Positions 27,216-37,243 of a DNA stretch of 64,000 nt are shown here, piece by piece. The position numbers and the translations under genes are program-made. Position 1 is the stretch's first letter. Each line of letters opens with the position of its first letter. The notes below the pieces were generated by a model. That model was given only the letters and a program-made list of their open reading frames with translations, ran no database searches and was not told where the DNA came from. Source of the DNA: Clostridium frigidicarnis (GTDB taxonomy: Bacteria; Bacillota; Clostridia; Clostridiales; Clostridiaceae); assembly GCF_900111985.1 (NCBI RefSeq), contig NZ_FOKI01000009.1, positions 1 through 64,000 on the forward strand, in the 5' to 3' direction.

Positions 27216-27259
27216 AAAAAAACAGCAATAATTCCTTTCAATTTTATTGCTGTTTTTTA
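27216..27259. terminator. strong terminator of MacB-like operon
   Basis: Sixteen-base arms (27216-27231 and 27244-27259) with A/T runs on both sides, 20 bases after the stop at 27279. Confidence 0.9.
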
Positions 27260-27278
27260 TTATTAATTTATATCTTTT

Positions 27279-28589
27279 TTATTCACATCCTAAGGAATCT
27301 ACTGGATCAAGCTTTGCAGCTCTTCTAGCTGGTAATAAACCTGCTAGAATTGTAATTACTACTGATAACGCTATTGTTACCAAAACCATATTTACTGGAA
27401 AAGATATAAAATTAGTCATACCTTCTCCGGTTTTTGAGTTTATCATATTTACCAATATTTTATCTAATCCTAAAGATATTAATAACGCTATTATTATTCC
27501 AAACGCTGCTCCCAAAAATCCAAAAACTCCAGATTGAACTAAGAATATATATTGTATAGTTGATCTTGAAGCTCCTTGAGCCTTCATTATACCTATGCTT
27601 TTTGTTTTTTCATATACTGCCATAGTCATTGTATTAACAACTCCAATACATGATACAAGCAATACAATAACTGCTCCTATTATAAGAAGGAATTCAAATA
27701 TTTTTGATTGTTGTTCCATTGATTCTGCTAAAGCAACGGAATCTGTTGTTACATATCCTAGATCTCTTACCTTTTCAGCTGTATCTTTTACTAAATTAAA
27801 ATCTTTAACTTCTACAGATACTTCTGAATATCCTTCATTCTCTATAAAGTTCTTTTCCCCTGTATAAAATTCATTAATTTTTGAAATTGTATCATTAGAT
27901 ACTACAATAGAATTATTGTAATTATAATCTGAATTAATAACACCTGCTATTTCAAATTTTAGAATTAAAGGTTCTTTGCTACTAATATCCTTTGGCATTT
28001 CTGAGATTACCTCAAATTCTTTTCCTATTACAGAGTTAAAGTCTGTAATTCCCATTTTCTTTAGGTATTTTTGTCCTACAAGAACCATATTATTTTCACC
28101 GTTTTCTATAGTTCTACCTGCAATAATAGGATCAGTAATATCTTTATTTTTTCTATTTGTGTCTGTTTTTACTGCATTTATTTCTGCATTTAAAAATATT
28201 GTTTCACCAGGATTAATGCCTATTACTTCAACAGATTTTCCTTCTTTATCATCTAATTTTGTCTTTGTAGCTTGAGATTTTGTTATTGATTTCAAAGAAT
28301 TTACAGATTCAAAATTCTTTAATTTATCAATTACATTAGAATCTATTTTCTTCTCAATTTGTTCAGAATCTGATGATTTTGAAGCCTCCTTATTGTCTAT
28401 CTTAATTATCTTATATTCATCTTTATTTTGAAATCTTTCTTCTGTATATTTTCTAAAACCATTTCCTAGTCCAAATACTAGTACTAAAAGCATAACTCCT
28501 ATAGCAATACCACTAGAAGTTAAAAAAGTACGAAACTTTCTTTTTTTAATATCATTAATAGCCATATCTATACAATCATTAAACTTCAT
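27279..28589 (-). CDS. MacB/FtsX-like ABC permease
   Basis: 436 residues. One N-terminal helix (about 19-42), a large extracytoplasmic MacB periplasmic-core-type domain (45-300), then three helices (about 305-330, 345-385, 400-425): the FtsX topology. The C-terminal PARRAAKLDPVDSLGCE is the standard ending. It is the last gene of a three-gene operon with a second permease (17-base gap) and an ATPase. Such sets export peptides or drugs or pull on lipoproteins by mechanotransmission; substrate unknown. The unusual tail CE may be noted, since most end in A-L-R. Confidence 0.9.
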   Translation of the reverse strand: MKFNDCIDMAINDIKKRKFRTFLTSSGIAIGVMLLVLVFGLGNGFRKYTEERFQNKDEYKIIKIDNKEASKSSDSEQIEKKIDSNVIDKLKNFESVNSLKSITKSQATKTKLDDKEGKSVEVIGINPGETIFLNAEINAVKTDTNRKNKDITDPIIAGRTIENGENNMVLVGQKYLKKMGITDFNSVIGKEFEVISEMPKDISSKEPLILKFEIAGVINSDYNYNNSIVVSNDTISKINEFYTGEKNFIENEGYSEVSVEVKDFNLVKDTAEKVRDLGYVTTDSVALAESMEQQSKIFEFLLIIGAVIVLLVSCIGVVNTMTMAVYEKTKSIGIMKAQGASRSTIQYIFLVQSGVFGFLGAAFGIIIALLISLGLDKILVNMINSKTGEGMTNFISFPVNMVLVTIALSVVITILAGLLPARRAAKLDPVDSLGCE

Positions 28590-28606
28590 TTTTATACCGC
28601 CTTTCT

Positions 28607-29923
28607 TTAGCTATTCAAAGCTTCAACTGGATCCAATTTAGAAGCTTTTTTAGCTGGATAAATTCCTGCTATTATTGATATAAACATTGCAAAAGCTAAA
28701 GCTCCTAAAATAAGCCATGTTGGTAGTGTGAAATTTAGTCCTATATCTCCTACTCCACCTTCTGAATTTAAATATGCACTTAATCCAACATTAAATATAA
28801 GAGTATTTATAAAGCTAAAAATAATCCCCATAACTCCTCCAACAAATCCAAGTGCTGCTGCTTGAGCACTAAACACAGTAGTTATATTATTTTTGCTTGC
28901 ACCAGTGGCTTTCATTATTCCTATGCTTTTAGTTCTTTCATGTATAACCATTGTCATAGTGTTAACTACTCCTATAGAAGCTACAAATAAGACAATTAAT
29001 CCCAGTGTTGAAAGAATAAGTTCCATTATTGTCAAGAATGATTTTATTTCTTTTGATAAACTCTCCATTGAGAAACTCATATATTCCATATTAGTTATCT
29101 CTTTGCTTATATTTTCAACATCATTAATATCTTTTGCATATATGTTAACAGCGTTATATCCTTTATTCTCAAGATAATTTTTTTGTAATGTTGTATATTC
29201 TCCAATACTTTCAACTAGCTTTTCTGAACCAATAATTTGACCAGCTTGTTCAAAATTACTATCAATTATTCCAACAACTACAGCTTTTTTCTCTAAAGGA
29301 GACAATTTAATACCAGAACTAGTTTCAGATTTAGTTAATGTTATTTCTTTTCCAACAACTGTATTAAAATCTGTAATACCCATTTCCTCTAATATTTTTT
29401 CTCCCACAATAACTTCATTTACATCTGATTTTCCCAAGTTTCTCCCTGAAGATATAAACTCAATATTATCGCCTTTTCTTTTTTTTATTGATGTAATCTC
29501 ATCAATACCAATTACATTGTAATCAAGATTTACTCCTTGGATAACTACATTTGAATGTGATTTATCGTCTATAGTTAGTTTAGATACAGTACTACTTATT
29601 GAGGCAATTATTTCATCTACACCATCTATACCTTTTATTTTTTCAACTGTTTTTAAATCAATCTTTTTACCTAAATCTTCCATATCTAGTTCATCTTTAT
29701 CTTTATTCTCATCTATATTCTTCATCGGTAAAACTTGGACACTTTTTACATTCCCAATCTGTTTAATTTGATCCATTATGTAGCTTTCAGCACTACTTCC
29801 AAGTCCAACTAATGTAACTACCAACATAGTTCCTATGGCTATAGCAAGGGAAGTTAAAAATGTTCTCATTTTTCTTCTCCCTAATTCTTTAAACCCCATT
29901 TTAATGGCATCACTAAATTTCAT
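28607..29923 (-). CDS. MacB/FtsX-like ABC permease
   Basis: 438 residues, same topology as the following gene and clearly its paralogue (both open with a K-F-x-D-x-I-x-M/x segment and FLTS-x-x-IAIG, both end PA(K/R)(K/R)A(S/A)KLDPV). The ATG at 29923 has AGGAGG eight bases upstream and overlaps the end of the ATPase gene by 11 bases. With its partner it should form a heterodimeric transmembrane unit. A longer start at 29950 lies inside the ATPase gene and is not favoured. Confidence 0.9.
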   Translation of the reverse strand: MKFSDAIKMGFKELGRRKMRTFLTSLAIAIGTMLVVTLVGLGSSAESYIMDQIKQIGNVKSVQVLPMKNIDENKDKDELDMEDLGKKIDLKTVEKIKGIDGVDEIIASISSTVSKLTIDDKSHSNVVIQGVNLDYNVIGIDEITSIKKRKGDNIEFISSGRNLGKSDVNEVIVGEKILEEMGITDFNTVVGKEITLTKSETSSGIKLSPLEKKAVVVGIIDSNFEQAGQIIGSEKLVESIGEYTTLQKNYLENKGYNAVNIYAKDINDVENISKEITNMEYMSFSMESLSKEIKSFLTIMELILSTLGLIVLFVASIGVVNTMTMVIHERTKSIGIMKATGASKNNITTVFSAQAAALGFVGGVMGIIFSFINTLIFNVGLSAYLNSEGGVGDIGLNFTLPTWLILGALAFAMFISIIAGIYPAKKASKLDPVEALNS

Positions 29924-30593
29924 CTTTTGATACCTCCTGAACCTTACCATCTTTTATTCTTACGATTCTTTTTGCTTTTACAGCTTCATCTAGATTATGA
30001 GTAACCATTATTATTGTGTAACCTTCCTCATTAAGAGAATTTAAAAGTTTCATTATGTTTTCTCCATTTTTACTATCTAAAGCCCCTGTAGGCTCGTCTG
30101 CAAATATTATTTTAGGAGTATTAACTAAAGCCCTTGCAATACTTACTCTTTGTCTTTGTCCACCTGACATTTCTGAAGGTTTATGCTTTACTTTATCTTC
30201 AAGTCCTACCATTTTAAGAGCCTTAGATGCTTTATCTTTTCTTTCCTTTTTACTAATTCCTGCAAAAATCAAAGGCATCATTACATTTTCAAGAGCTGTT
30301 TGGGTATTTTCTAAATTAAACGCCTGAAATACAAAACCAATTGTCTGATTTCTATACTTAGACATTTGTTTATCTTTTAATTTACTTATATCTTTTCCAT
30401 CTACTAATATACTTCCTGATGTAGGTGTATCTAATCCCCCTACAAGATGCATTAATGTCGATTTTCCTGAACCAGATGGCCCTACTATAGATACAAACTC
30501 ACTTTCATTTATCTTAATACTTACATCATCTAATGCTACAACCTTTTCCTTTCCCATTTTATAAATTTTAGAAACGTTTTTAACTTCAATCAT
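29913..30593 (-). CDS. LolD/MacB-type ABC ATPase
   Basis: 226 residues. Walker A GPSGSGKST at about 38, Q-loop FVFQAFNL, signature MSGGQRQRVSIARAL at about 140, Walker B IIFADEPTGAL at about 160, H-loop VTHN. The class normally pairs with FtsX-type permeases, two of which follow in the same operon. GAGGAGGATTTGTAAAA precedes the start. First gene of the transcript. Confidence 0.95.
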   Translation of the reverse strand: MIEVKNVSKIYKMGKEKVVALDDVSIKINESEFVSIVGPSGSGKSTLMHLVGGLDTPTSGSILVDGKDISKLKDKQMSKYRNQTIGFVFQAFNLENTQTALENVMMPLIFAGISKKERKDKASKALKMVGLEDKVKHKPSEMSGGQRQRVSIARALVNTPKIIFADEPTGALDSKNGENIMKLLNSLNEEGYTIIMVTHNLDEAVKAKRIVRIKDGKVQEVSKDEI

Positions 30594-31330
30594 TTTTACA
30601 AATCCTCCTCGATATATTTTAATTAATCCATTATTAAATTTTTTAATGGATCATAGAGTTAAAACTATCTTTATAAGTGATGCTACTAATATGTTTAATG
30701 TCGAAACTTTAAAGTTATCAACGCCTGTGAAAAACTTAACATTTATATGTAAATTAACCTCTTTATGAAAATTTCAACTTATAATTTTGATAAGATTCTC
30801 ACATTTTAATACATAATTTTATCTATTTTTACAATTGTCTCAAGAAAAACGACAATACTATTCTATCATAAAAGTAAAATCCAGTGCAAGTTGTTAATAA
30901 AATACATATAATTTATTGTATAAATCGTTTTTTTATTTATATAATTATATAAATTTCCACACATGTATAAATAAAAATACTATATCATATAAAAGAAATT
31001 TAGATTTGTTTTTCAAAAATAATATATATTAAAGAAATGATTTATTGAAAAGTTGCTTTATCACATTGTTAATTGTGTTTATCTTTTATTTTACACTATA
31101 TAGTATATTAGGATTTTAAAATATAATCGTGCTTTTAGTCACTATAGTATATGCTTATTAAACCTTTTAAAAAAGCACATAAATAATTTTCATTACTTTA
31201 AGAAATTTGATTTGTCCATATTAAAATCATTATATAATAATACCTTTATAACTTATATATTTTACTTAAGCTACCAAATATAATAAAAATACTTTTATAA
31301 TGTTTTGGAGATTAGATAAATGATAATAGC
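30594..31330. other. long intergenic region, nothing recognised
   Basis: About 740 bases of very AT-rich DNA upstream of the ABC operon. I found only a weak match to repeat R1 (30690-30760) and no gene, riboswitch fold or strong hairpin. Confidence 0.4.
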
Positions 31331-31374
31331 AAAAAATAGTACTGGAAATTCACTTTATTCCAGTACTATTTTTT
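31331..31374. terminator. strong hairpin terminator
   Basis: Perfect 17-base arms, AAAAAATAGTACTGGAA and its inverse, with a ten-base loop; symmetrical, so it works on either strand. It lies 3' of the minus-strand unit ending at about 31432-31633. Confidence 0.85.
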
Positions 31375-31431
31375 ATTTATTTGATTTTAACTTTGTTTTA
31401 TCAATAGTTTTAAATATTCTAAATATGCTAA

Positions 31432-31626
31432 TTACCCTGATGACTTTTTATACTCTATCATAACCCTCATTTTCGACGGTTGTATTCTTACACCTATATA
31501 GCACAGAAAAAAGGGTAAACCTTTTAAATTTTTAACAACTAAATCTTTATTCATAATTTTAGGTTCAATAGTAAAGATAATATCTAACTCTCCACTATAT
31601 AATTTGCTTCTTAAATCGCTACAAAT
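31432..31626 (-). pseudogene. LysR-type regulator fragment (effector domain)
   Basis: Open stretch without start reading DLRSKLYSGELDIIFTIEP, then KDLVVKNLKGLPFFLCY, and stopping at 31432. This corresponds to the middle of the LysR substrate-binding domain (L-x-x-G-E-L-D-x-x-F-T-x-E-P ... L-x-x-x-P-F-x-L-x-Y). The helix-turn-helix half and the C-terminus are missing. Confidence 0.55.
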
Positions 31627-31632
31627 TTAACA

Positions 31633-33117
31633 CTAATTATTATTCTTTTTTACTTCTTTTATAAACTCCCATGTTATTCCTTGATCTTTTGATTGATATA
31701 AGGCTTTGCAACCACCATTATAATCGCCATCTGCTCCTTGTCCAACTAGCATATTAAGAGTTCTATCTTGCTCATAAGGCATACCTGGAAAATCAAAAGG
31801 ACTTATAGTTGCACCATTGTCTAATTTTACTTCATGCACTGGGAAAACTACTTTTTTATAAGATACACCTCCGTTTTCTGTACGATATAACTCTCCATTA
31901 GAGCCACCACTATGAGATAAACATAAAAATCCAAGTTTATCATTTATAAAAGTTATTCCTGATGCCCAACCACTACTTCCTAGGAATGGATCATCATTTA
32001 TTACTTTCCATTCTTTCCCACCATCAACAGTACCACTTATAGAATAAAATCTGCTGCCTGCTGCCGCTCCTGTAATGTCTAAGCGATAACCAACTTCCTT
32101 TGATAGATAAAATTCTTCATTATCTTTATTTGATTTTTGTGAATTCTTTTCAATATTACTTTCTTTTGGAGGAGTTGTCGATTTACTCCAATCTGAATTA
32201 CATTTTAAATTATATCTAACAGGAGTATATTCATTCTCTTTTCCTGGTACAAATACAGATACAGTATATCCAATTATTTCAGACGTAGTATTTATTACTG
32301 GTTGTTTATTTCCTTTTTCATCAACATTAACAATTCCATCTGTATTAAATCCCCAATTCCTTTTCCCATAATAAACCAACCCATACTCACTTTCTTTCCA
32401 CTCACTTACTGTGTCCTCAATAGAAATAGCCTTAACTGTACTAATTAGTGGTTCTAAGAGTTTATCATCATTATAATCAGCATTTACTTTTCTATTTAAC
32501 TCTAATGTAATATCCTTTGATTTCTTCTTATCATAATAGATTAAATAAGTCTCTTCTTTACCCTTATCATTTTTTCCATAAACAAATGTTTCAAATGATA
32601 TGATTGTTCCATCTGAATTAAAATTAATATTAAAACCATTTGACATATATACTTTATCTGGTAAATTGTATTTTTTGCTAATATCATTAAAAATACCTTC
32701 AACCCCATCTTTATATACATTATTATGCTCAAAATTCACAGACTTTTTGTTTTTAACATCATCTATAAACCATGAAAGTTTACCACTATAATTTCTTGCG
32801 CTGTTATAAATCCTTACTCCATAAACTGATGTTATTCCAACAATAATTATAATAGAAATACATCTCCATGCAATTTTGTAACCGGATCTTCTAGCCTCCT
32901 CTTCTTCATTTTCCATCTTTTTCATAACTCTAATTGAGGTAAATATAATTATAGCTATAAAAAACACTATGCACGCTAATAAAATAGAAGTATTCTTATT
33001 CATTCTTCCAAACCTACACAACAAAGTTAATTCATAACAAAAAAGCCAGTATACAATTATTAATATTGGATTTGTTACTAATGATATAAACAATCTTTTT
33101 ATAAATTTTTTAAACAT
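31633..33117 (-). CDS. membrane-anchored protein with beta-propeller-like C-terminus
   Basis: 494 residues. Three N-terminal membrane helices (about 10-32, 43-62, 85-103), then an extracytoplasmic region. The C-terminal 150 residues hold repeats resembling Asp-box/BNR units: GTVDGGKEWKVI, YRTENGGVSYKKV and SKDQGITWEFI, the (S/T)-x-D-x-G-x-x-W pattern of propeller proteins. The N-terminal extracellular part (110-330) is not recognised. GGTGAGATGGA precedes the start. Function unknown; a surface binding role is plausible. Confidence 0.65.
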   Translation of the reverse strand: MFKKFIKRLFISLVTNPILIIVYWLFCYELTLLCRFGRMNKNTSILLACIVFFIAIIIFTSIRVMKKMENEEEEARRSGYKIAWRCISIIIIVGITSVYGVRIYNSARNYSGKLSWFIDDVKNKKSVNFEHNNVYKDGVEGIFNDISKKYNLPDKVYMSNGFNINFNSDGTIISFETFVYGKNDKGKEETYLIYYDKKKSKDITLELNRKVNADYNDDKLLEPLISTVKAISIEDTVSEWKESEYGLVYYGKRNWGFNTDGIVNVDEKGNKQPVINTTSEIIGYTVSVFVPGKENEYTPVRYNLKCNSDWSKSTTPPKESNIEKNSQKSNKDNEEFYLSKEVGYRLDITGAAAGSRFYSISGTVDGGKEWKVINDDPFLGSSGWASGITFINDKLGFLCLSHSGGSNGELYRTENGGVSYKKVVFPVHEVKLDNGATISPFDFPGMPYEQDRTLNMLVGQGADGDYNGGCKALYQSKDQGITWEFIKEVKKNNN

Positions 33118-33404
33118 TCCATCTCACCACCATCACCTTTTCTTACTTCTATTAGCGTATATATCGGTGTATCTCATTTTTATGAATATGTATATTATTT
33201 ACATATTGAAAACTAGTTCATACTGAGTTTTTATTTTTTGGATTTCCCTATACCTGTAATATATGCAAATAGAATTCTCCAATCTTTATAATGAAAACCA
33301 GTATAATTATCACTTTAAGATATAATTAATATATTTTCAATTTCAAGTTTCTATTATATTTTTTATATAAATATAGCTAGTAAAACTTAATACATTTTAC
33401 TAGC

Positions 33405-33513
33405 TACTATCTCATCAGTATTTATTCCTTTTTCCTCTTTATTTTTATTATAATATATATATTGATTTTTTTCCAGCACCATTTACGCCTGCAAAAATTG
33501 TATAAGTTGGCAT
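33405..33513 (-). pseudogene. decayed copy of zeta-like kinase
   Basis: From ATG at 33513: MPTYTIFAGVNGAGKKSIYI, then a stop; further on, in another frame, KGINTDEIVAS, matching residues 1-45 of the intact gene at 36428-36994. After that the sequence jumps straight to the shared terminator (AGCTAGTAAA ... TTTACTAGCT, 33370-33405). So the middle and end of the gene were deleted. The Walker A threonine is also changed to lysine. Confidence 0.75.
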
Positions 33514-33514
33514 A

Positions 33515-33685
33515 TTATTTACCTATTACCTTTGATTGTTCTTTTTGTAGAACAAGGTTTGATAAAGTCATATAAAAATCTTGTTCTTCTTTTGTTTTTG
33601 TATTTTTAAATAAATCTTTTAACTGACTATATGAGTAATTAATAAAAATATCATATAGGTTATTGTCTTTATTTTCCGAATCAAT
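33515..33685 (-). pseudogene. second copy of the 54-residue kinase partner, start codon lost
   Basis: Fifty-three codons (ENKDNNLYDIFINYSYSQLK ... QSKVIGK) match the gene at 36996-37160 with only a few substitutions and no stop. The ATG of the intact copy is TCG here (33677-33679). A rare in-frame ATT at 33683-33685 stands shortly after AGGAGGA, so weak translation is conceivable. Confidence 0.7.
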
Positions 33686-33762
33686 TCCTCCTGCAGAAAA
33701 ACTACTTATACATTATTATATAACAACGCCTAAAAATAATAAACCCACTACTTTTGAGTTTT

Positions 33763-33796
33763 GTTTCTCCACATATACGCCTCCCCGTACCATAAT
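33763..33796 (-). repeat. leader element L, copy b
   Basis: Minus strand CATTATGGTACGGGGAGGCG, then TATATGTGGAGAAAC. The following promoter-like GTTATATAATAATGTATAAG and the ribosome site are conserved with copy c; it heads the decayed kinase module. Confidence 0.7.
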
Positions 33797-34027
33797 GAAG
33801 AAACCTATACTTTTCCACCATAGATTATAATCAGCTTCTTTTCTTCAAATGCTTTTTATAGCTATCAACTTTACTTATATTAAGATTATCAAAAATATTC
33901 TTTGAATATACAGATTTAGAATAATAAGCTCCTATCATGTTACAGTAAAAATATGATAAAAAATATCAAGTATTTCTAACTAGCATATTGTATTATTTAG
34001 ATAGAAAGTAAAAAGGAGGATGCATTC

Positions 34028-34903
34028 TTGAGCTATTATATTAATCTTCAAAAATCAATCAACTATATTGAGAGTAATTTAAAAAATAATATTGAGTTAG
34101 AACAAATATCTAAAGTAGCCGGCTACTCACTTCCACACTTTTATAGAGTGTTCAGTGCAATTGTTGGATGCCCAGTTAAGGAATATGTGCGTAAAAGAAG
34201 GCTTAGTAATGCAATGTTTGATATAGTAACGTCAAAAAAGAGTATAACTGAAATAGCTTTTGAATATGGTTTTGAATCTCATGAAGCCTTTACGAGATCT
34301 TTTAAATTGGCTTATGGCGCGCCGCCAAGTAGATTTCGAAAAGCTCAGGTAGAGCCAGCCCTCTACGAAAAGATTAATTTGCTTTCAAAAAATAATGAAG
34401 ATGGAGTGATAATATTGAAACCAGAAATTATTTGTAAAGATGAGATACTACTTTTAGGTATAGCAAGAAAAATCAATCAAAGCGAAAACATAAAATTTTC
34501 TCTTTTATCAAAAGTGTAAAAAGAATTCATGGAAATGGTAAATACTATTGAGAACAGGGTGAATAAGGAATTGTATTATGCTGCATATGATTATAATCCG
34601 GAAGATATAAGTAAGGAAGATGATGATATAAATTACACTTATTTTTATTGTGTTGAAGTATCAGAATATAAAAACATTGCTTTTGGTATGGTGAAAAAGA
34701 TTTTACCTCAAGCAAAATATGCTGTTTTTAATTATGATACTAAGAATAATACTTTAAATGGTGAAAGCTTAAGTCAATCAGTCTATGATTATATTGATGG
34801 TGTTTGGCTTCCTAATTCTGGATTTGAACTTGCTGAAACTTCTGACTATGAGGTAATTAATCAAAATGAAAACTGCATCCATTATTACATTTCTATAAAG
34901 TAA
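34028..34903 (+). pseudogene. AraC-family regulator with GyrI-like domain, interrupted by a stop
   Basis: Residues 1-105 are an AraC DNA-binding domain (IELEQISKVAGYSLPHFYRV ... ITEIAFEYGFESHEAFTRSF, then GAPPSRFRK). Residues from about 125 begin the GyrI/RobA-like effector domain, which continues in the same frame after a TAA at 34517-34519 (KEFMEMVNTIENRVNKELYY ... HYYISIK). The two halves add up to about 290 residues, the normal length. TTG at 34028 with AAAAGGAGG upstream is the start. The DNA-binding half could still be made; the effector half could start at ATG 34529 but lacks a good site. Confidence 0.8.
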
Positions 34904-35014
34904 TTTTAAATCTAACTTTAAGCAACAGCAATATCTCTATGATTTTGCGGTCTCACTATACCTTTTATACTCATTGAAGAACTGTATTAGATATCGACTT
35001 GTAAAATCATAAAC

Positions 35015-35054
35015 GAAAATGTGCCACCCAATACAAATTAGGTAGCACATTTTC
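35015..35054. terminator. bidirectional terminator
   Basis: Arms GAAAATGTGCCACC and GGTAGCACATTTTC pair with one mismatch, between convergent genes ending at 34903 (plus) and 35074 (minus). Confidence 0.8.
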
Positions 35055-35073
35055 TATTATGATATCTTCTTTT

Positions 35074-35331
35074 TTATGAAATAATTCTTTGTATAGTTTT
35101 TGGTGACAAATAATATCTTTCTAAAAGGCTTTGTAGAGATATTCCCGATAAATAATCTTCATATATCCTATCATTTCTAATCAAAAGTTCCTCTTTGCTT
35201 TGGGTTAGCTCTCCCCATACCATTTTATTCTTTTCTTTCTTGTGTATATAAATGTATTCGCCATCCACGTATTGTTGAATTATTTTTAATATATCTTCAG
35301 GGAAAATGTCCCTGGCATTTGCATATCTCAT
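35074..35331 (-). CDS. CD3324-family small protein (second copy)
   Basis: 85 residues, paralogue of the gene at 467-733: MRYANARDIFPEDILKIIQQ, then YVDGEYIYIHKKEKNK and a VWGEL tract align with that protein. The C-terminus SLQSLLERYYLSPKTIQRII is again helix-turn-helix-like. TAGGAGGAGCATATA precedes ATG. Single gene. Function unknown; DNA binding is inferred. Confidence 0.75.
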   Translation of the reverse strand: MRYANARDIFPEDILKIIQQYVDGEYIYIHKKEKNKMVWGELTQSKEELLIRNDRIYEDYLSGISLQSLLERYYLSPKTIQRIIS

Positions 35332-35389
35332 TATATGCTCCTCCTAAATTTAATTCTATTTTAGGATTGAGCAAAGGCTATTTTATATT

Positions 35390-36301
35390 TTAATCATTTA
35401 ATAATAATTCGGATTTAAATATTATCACAGCATTTCCAGAAACTTTAATTTCAACAGGTTCTTTATTTTCTATCTTTACCTCAACTTCAATAATACCTGG
35501 TCGCTTTATAGCTTCACCCTGCATAGCCTTAAATTTAAGTAAAGAATTATTGTGCTTAAGAAGATTGTGATGAACAAGATATGCACCCAAAGGACCATTT
35601 GCATTGCCAGTAACAGGATCCTCATTAATACCTATTGCAGGTGCAAACATTCTGCCCTGTATTAAAATGTCACTATCCTGTGAGTTTGCCGTGAAAACAT
35701 AATATCCATTACATTTAATAATCTTACTTAACTTAGAAAGTGCATAATAATCCGGCTGCAATGTATTTAAAATTTCAATACTTTTTATACCAACCATAAC
35801 CTTAGAATGACCTGTTGAGACAATCTGAATTTCATAGTTTTCCAGCAAATCACTATTTTTTATATTAAGTGCTGCTAAAAGTTCTTCTTTATTTATGCCA
35901 TCAATAATGGTGCCAAATTCAATTTTACCCTGTGTCATAACAATTTTATAATCCTGATTTTCCTTTATTATGTCAACAGGTAAAATTCCAGCACCTGTTT
36001 TATGATAAACCTTTGAAGTATCCAGTCTATTTTCAATAGCACGAGCATAATGAGCAGCAATAGTTGCATGCCCACAGATTGGCACTTCATTTGTTGGAGT
36101 AAAAAAACGTATATGAGCATCATACTCACTGCTATTTGAAGAAAAGATAAAGGCTGTCTCAGAATTATTAAGTTCCCTAGCTATTTTCTGCATTTCATAA
36201 TCAGTTAACCCATCTGCATTTGTTATTACTCCTGCTGGATTTCCTGTGAATTTTTCCTTTGTAAACGAATCAATTTGATATAAATTATATTTTCTTGTCA
36301 T
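35390..36301 (-). CDS. PhzF family isomerase
   Basis: 303 residues, complete for the family, which has the diaminopimelate-epimerase fold. Visible: DSFTKEKFTGNPAGVI at 11-26, the catalytic glutamate E48 in NNSETAFIF, RFFTPTNEVPICGHATIAAH around 66-85, and DPVTGNANGPLGAYLVHH near 228. Named after the phenazine enzyme, but most members are isomerases of unknown substrate and no phenazine genes are present. ATG at 36301 follows TATGGGGGCAAATC. Single gene. Confidence 0.9.
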   Translation of the reverse strand: MTRKYNLYQIDSFTKEKFTGNPAGVITNADGLTDYEMQKIARELNNSETAFIFSSNSSEYDAHIRFFTPTNEVPICGHATIAAHYARAIENRLDTSKVYHKTGAGILPVDIIKENQDYKIVMTQGKIEFGTIIDGINKEELLAALNIKNSDLLENYEIQIVSTGHSKVMVGIKSIEILNTLQPDYYALSKLSKIIKCNGYYVFTANSQDSDILIQGRMFAPAIGINEDPVTGNANGPLGAYLVHHNLLKHNNSLLKFKAMQGEAIKRPGIIEVEVKIENKEPVEIKVSGNAVIIFKSELLLND

Positions 36302-36398
36302 GATTTGCCCCCATAAATATATTATAAATTCAATGGATTAATTTTAAATCTCATCCATACGATGATTATACTTACAATTATATTTTTTATATAAATAT

Positions 36399-36429
36399 AG
36401 CTAGTAAAACTTAATACATTTTACTAGCT
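36399..36429 (-). terminator. terminator of zeta-like kinase gene
   Basis: AGCTAGTAAA and TTTACTAGCT overlap the kinase stop codon. The same hairpin with the same loop stands at about 33373-33403 behind the decayed copy. Confidence 0.7.
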
Positions 36430-36994
36430 ACTTTTGTAATATATCATTTGCCCATGTTGGTATTTTTTTATCTACCCATATAATACTACCATTTTGAAAG
36501 TCAATAATTTCTCTAAACATCTCCGTATTATCATATATATTTATTTCATCACATATTTCAATAACATTCTTTAAGTTATTTAAAGAATCATAATATCTTC
36601 TTTCTATATCTTCATCAGGTATTCCATGTCCTCCCTTACTAACTCTAAAACTAACTCTTTCCTTTGCGACTTTAGGACTCTCTACACCTATATAATTTAT
36701 GACCACATAAAATCCATTTTCTTTTGCTAATTTTATATTTCTAATTATACTTTTACCTGATAGTGTTGTTTCTTGGTTAAATGATACTCCTTCTAAAATA
36801 TATCTTTTAATTAATTTTACTGCTTCTCTTGCACATTTTATTTGAAGATTATTATCTTTCCAAGAACCAATTCTAGCTACCATTTCATCGGTATTTATTC
36901 TTTTCTCATCTTTATTTTCATTATAATATATAGATTTATATATTGAAGTTTTCCCTGCTCCATTAACACCTGCAAAAATTGTATAAGTTGACAT
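36428..36994 (-). CDS. zeta-toxin-like P-loop kinase
   Basis: 188 residues. Walker A GVNGAGKTS at 9-17 directly after the first strand, then RINTDEMVARIGSW with the substrate-binding aspartate, FNQETTLSG, and RVSFRVSKGGHGIPDEDIER with the arginine-rich lid. This order matches zeta-toxin/YbdB-like kinases that phosphorylate a small molecule (UDP-N-acetylglucosamine for true zeta). One base after the stop of a 54-residue gene, so the two are one operon. Copies or scraps of the same gene lie at 23073, 33405 and 41372. Toxin activity is inference; many such proteins have other roles. Confidence 0.8.
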   Translation of the reverse strand: MSTYTIFAGVNGAGKTSIYKSIYYNENKDEKRINTDEMVARIGSWKDNNLQIKCAREAVKLIKRYILEGVSFNQETTLSGKSIIRNIKLAKENGFYVVINYIGVESPKVAKERVSFRVSKGGHGIPDEDIERRYYDSLNNLKNVIEICDEINIYDNTEMFREIIDFQNGSIIWVDKKIPTWANDILQK

Positions 36995-36995
36995 A

Positions 36996-37160
36996 TTATT
37001 TACCTATTACCTTTGATTGTTCTTTTTGTAGAACAAGATTTGATAAAGTCATATAAAAATCTTGTTCTTCTTTTGTTTTTGCATTTTTAAATAGATTCTT
37101 TAATTGACTATAAGAATAATTAACAAAAATATCATATAAATTATTATCTTTATTTTCCAT
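36996..37160 (-). CDS. 54-residue partner of zeta-like kinase (antitoxin candidate)
   Basis: A short acidic/helical protein, MENKDNNLYDIFVNYSYSQL ... KEQSKVIGK. GGAGG stands nine bases before ATG, and the stop is one base from the kinase start, giving translational coupling. It has no family I know and does not look like the classical epsilon antitoxin. A nearly identical copy sits at 33515-33685 behind the same leader. Conservation of both gene order and sequence in the copies supports a real gene. An antitoxin or adaptor role is inference from position. Confidence 0.75.
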   Translation of the reverse strand: MENKDNNLYDIFVNYSYSQLKNLFKNAKTKEEQDFYMTLSNLVLQKEQSKVIGK

Positions 37161-37243
37161 ATCAAATTCCTCCTAACGAAATTCTATTTATACATTATTA
37201 TATACCAGAAGATAAAAATAATAAACTAATCTCTTTTAATTTT

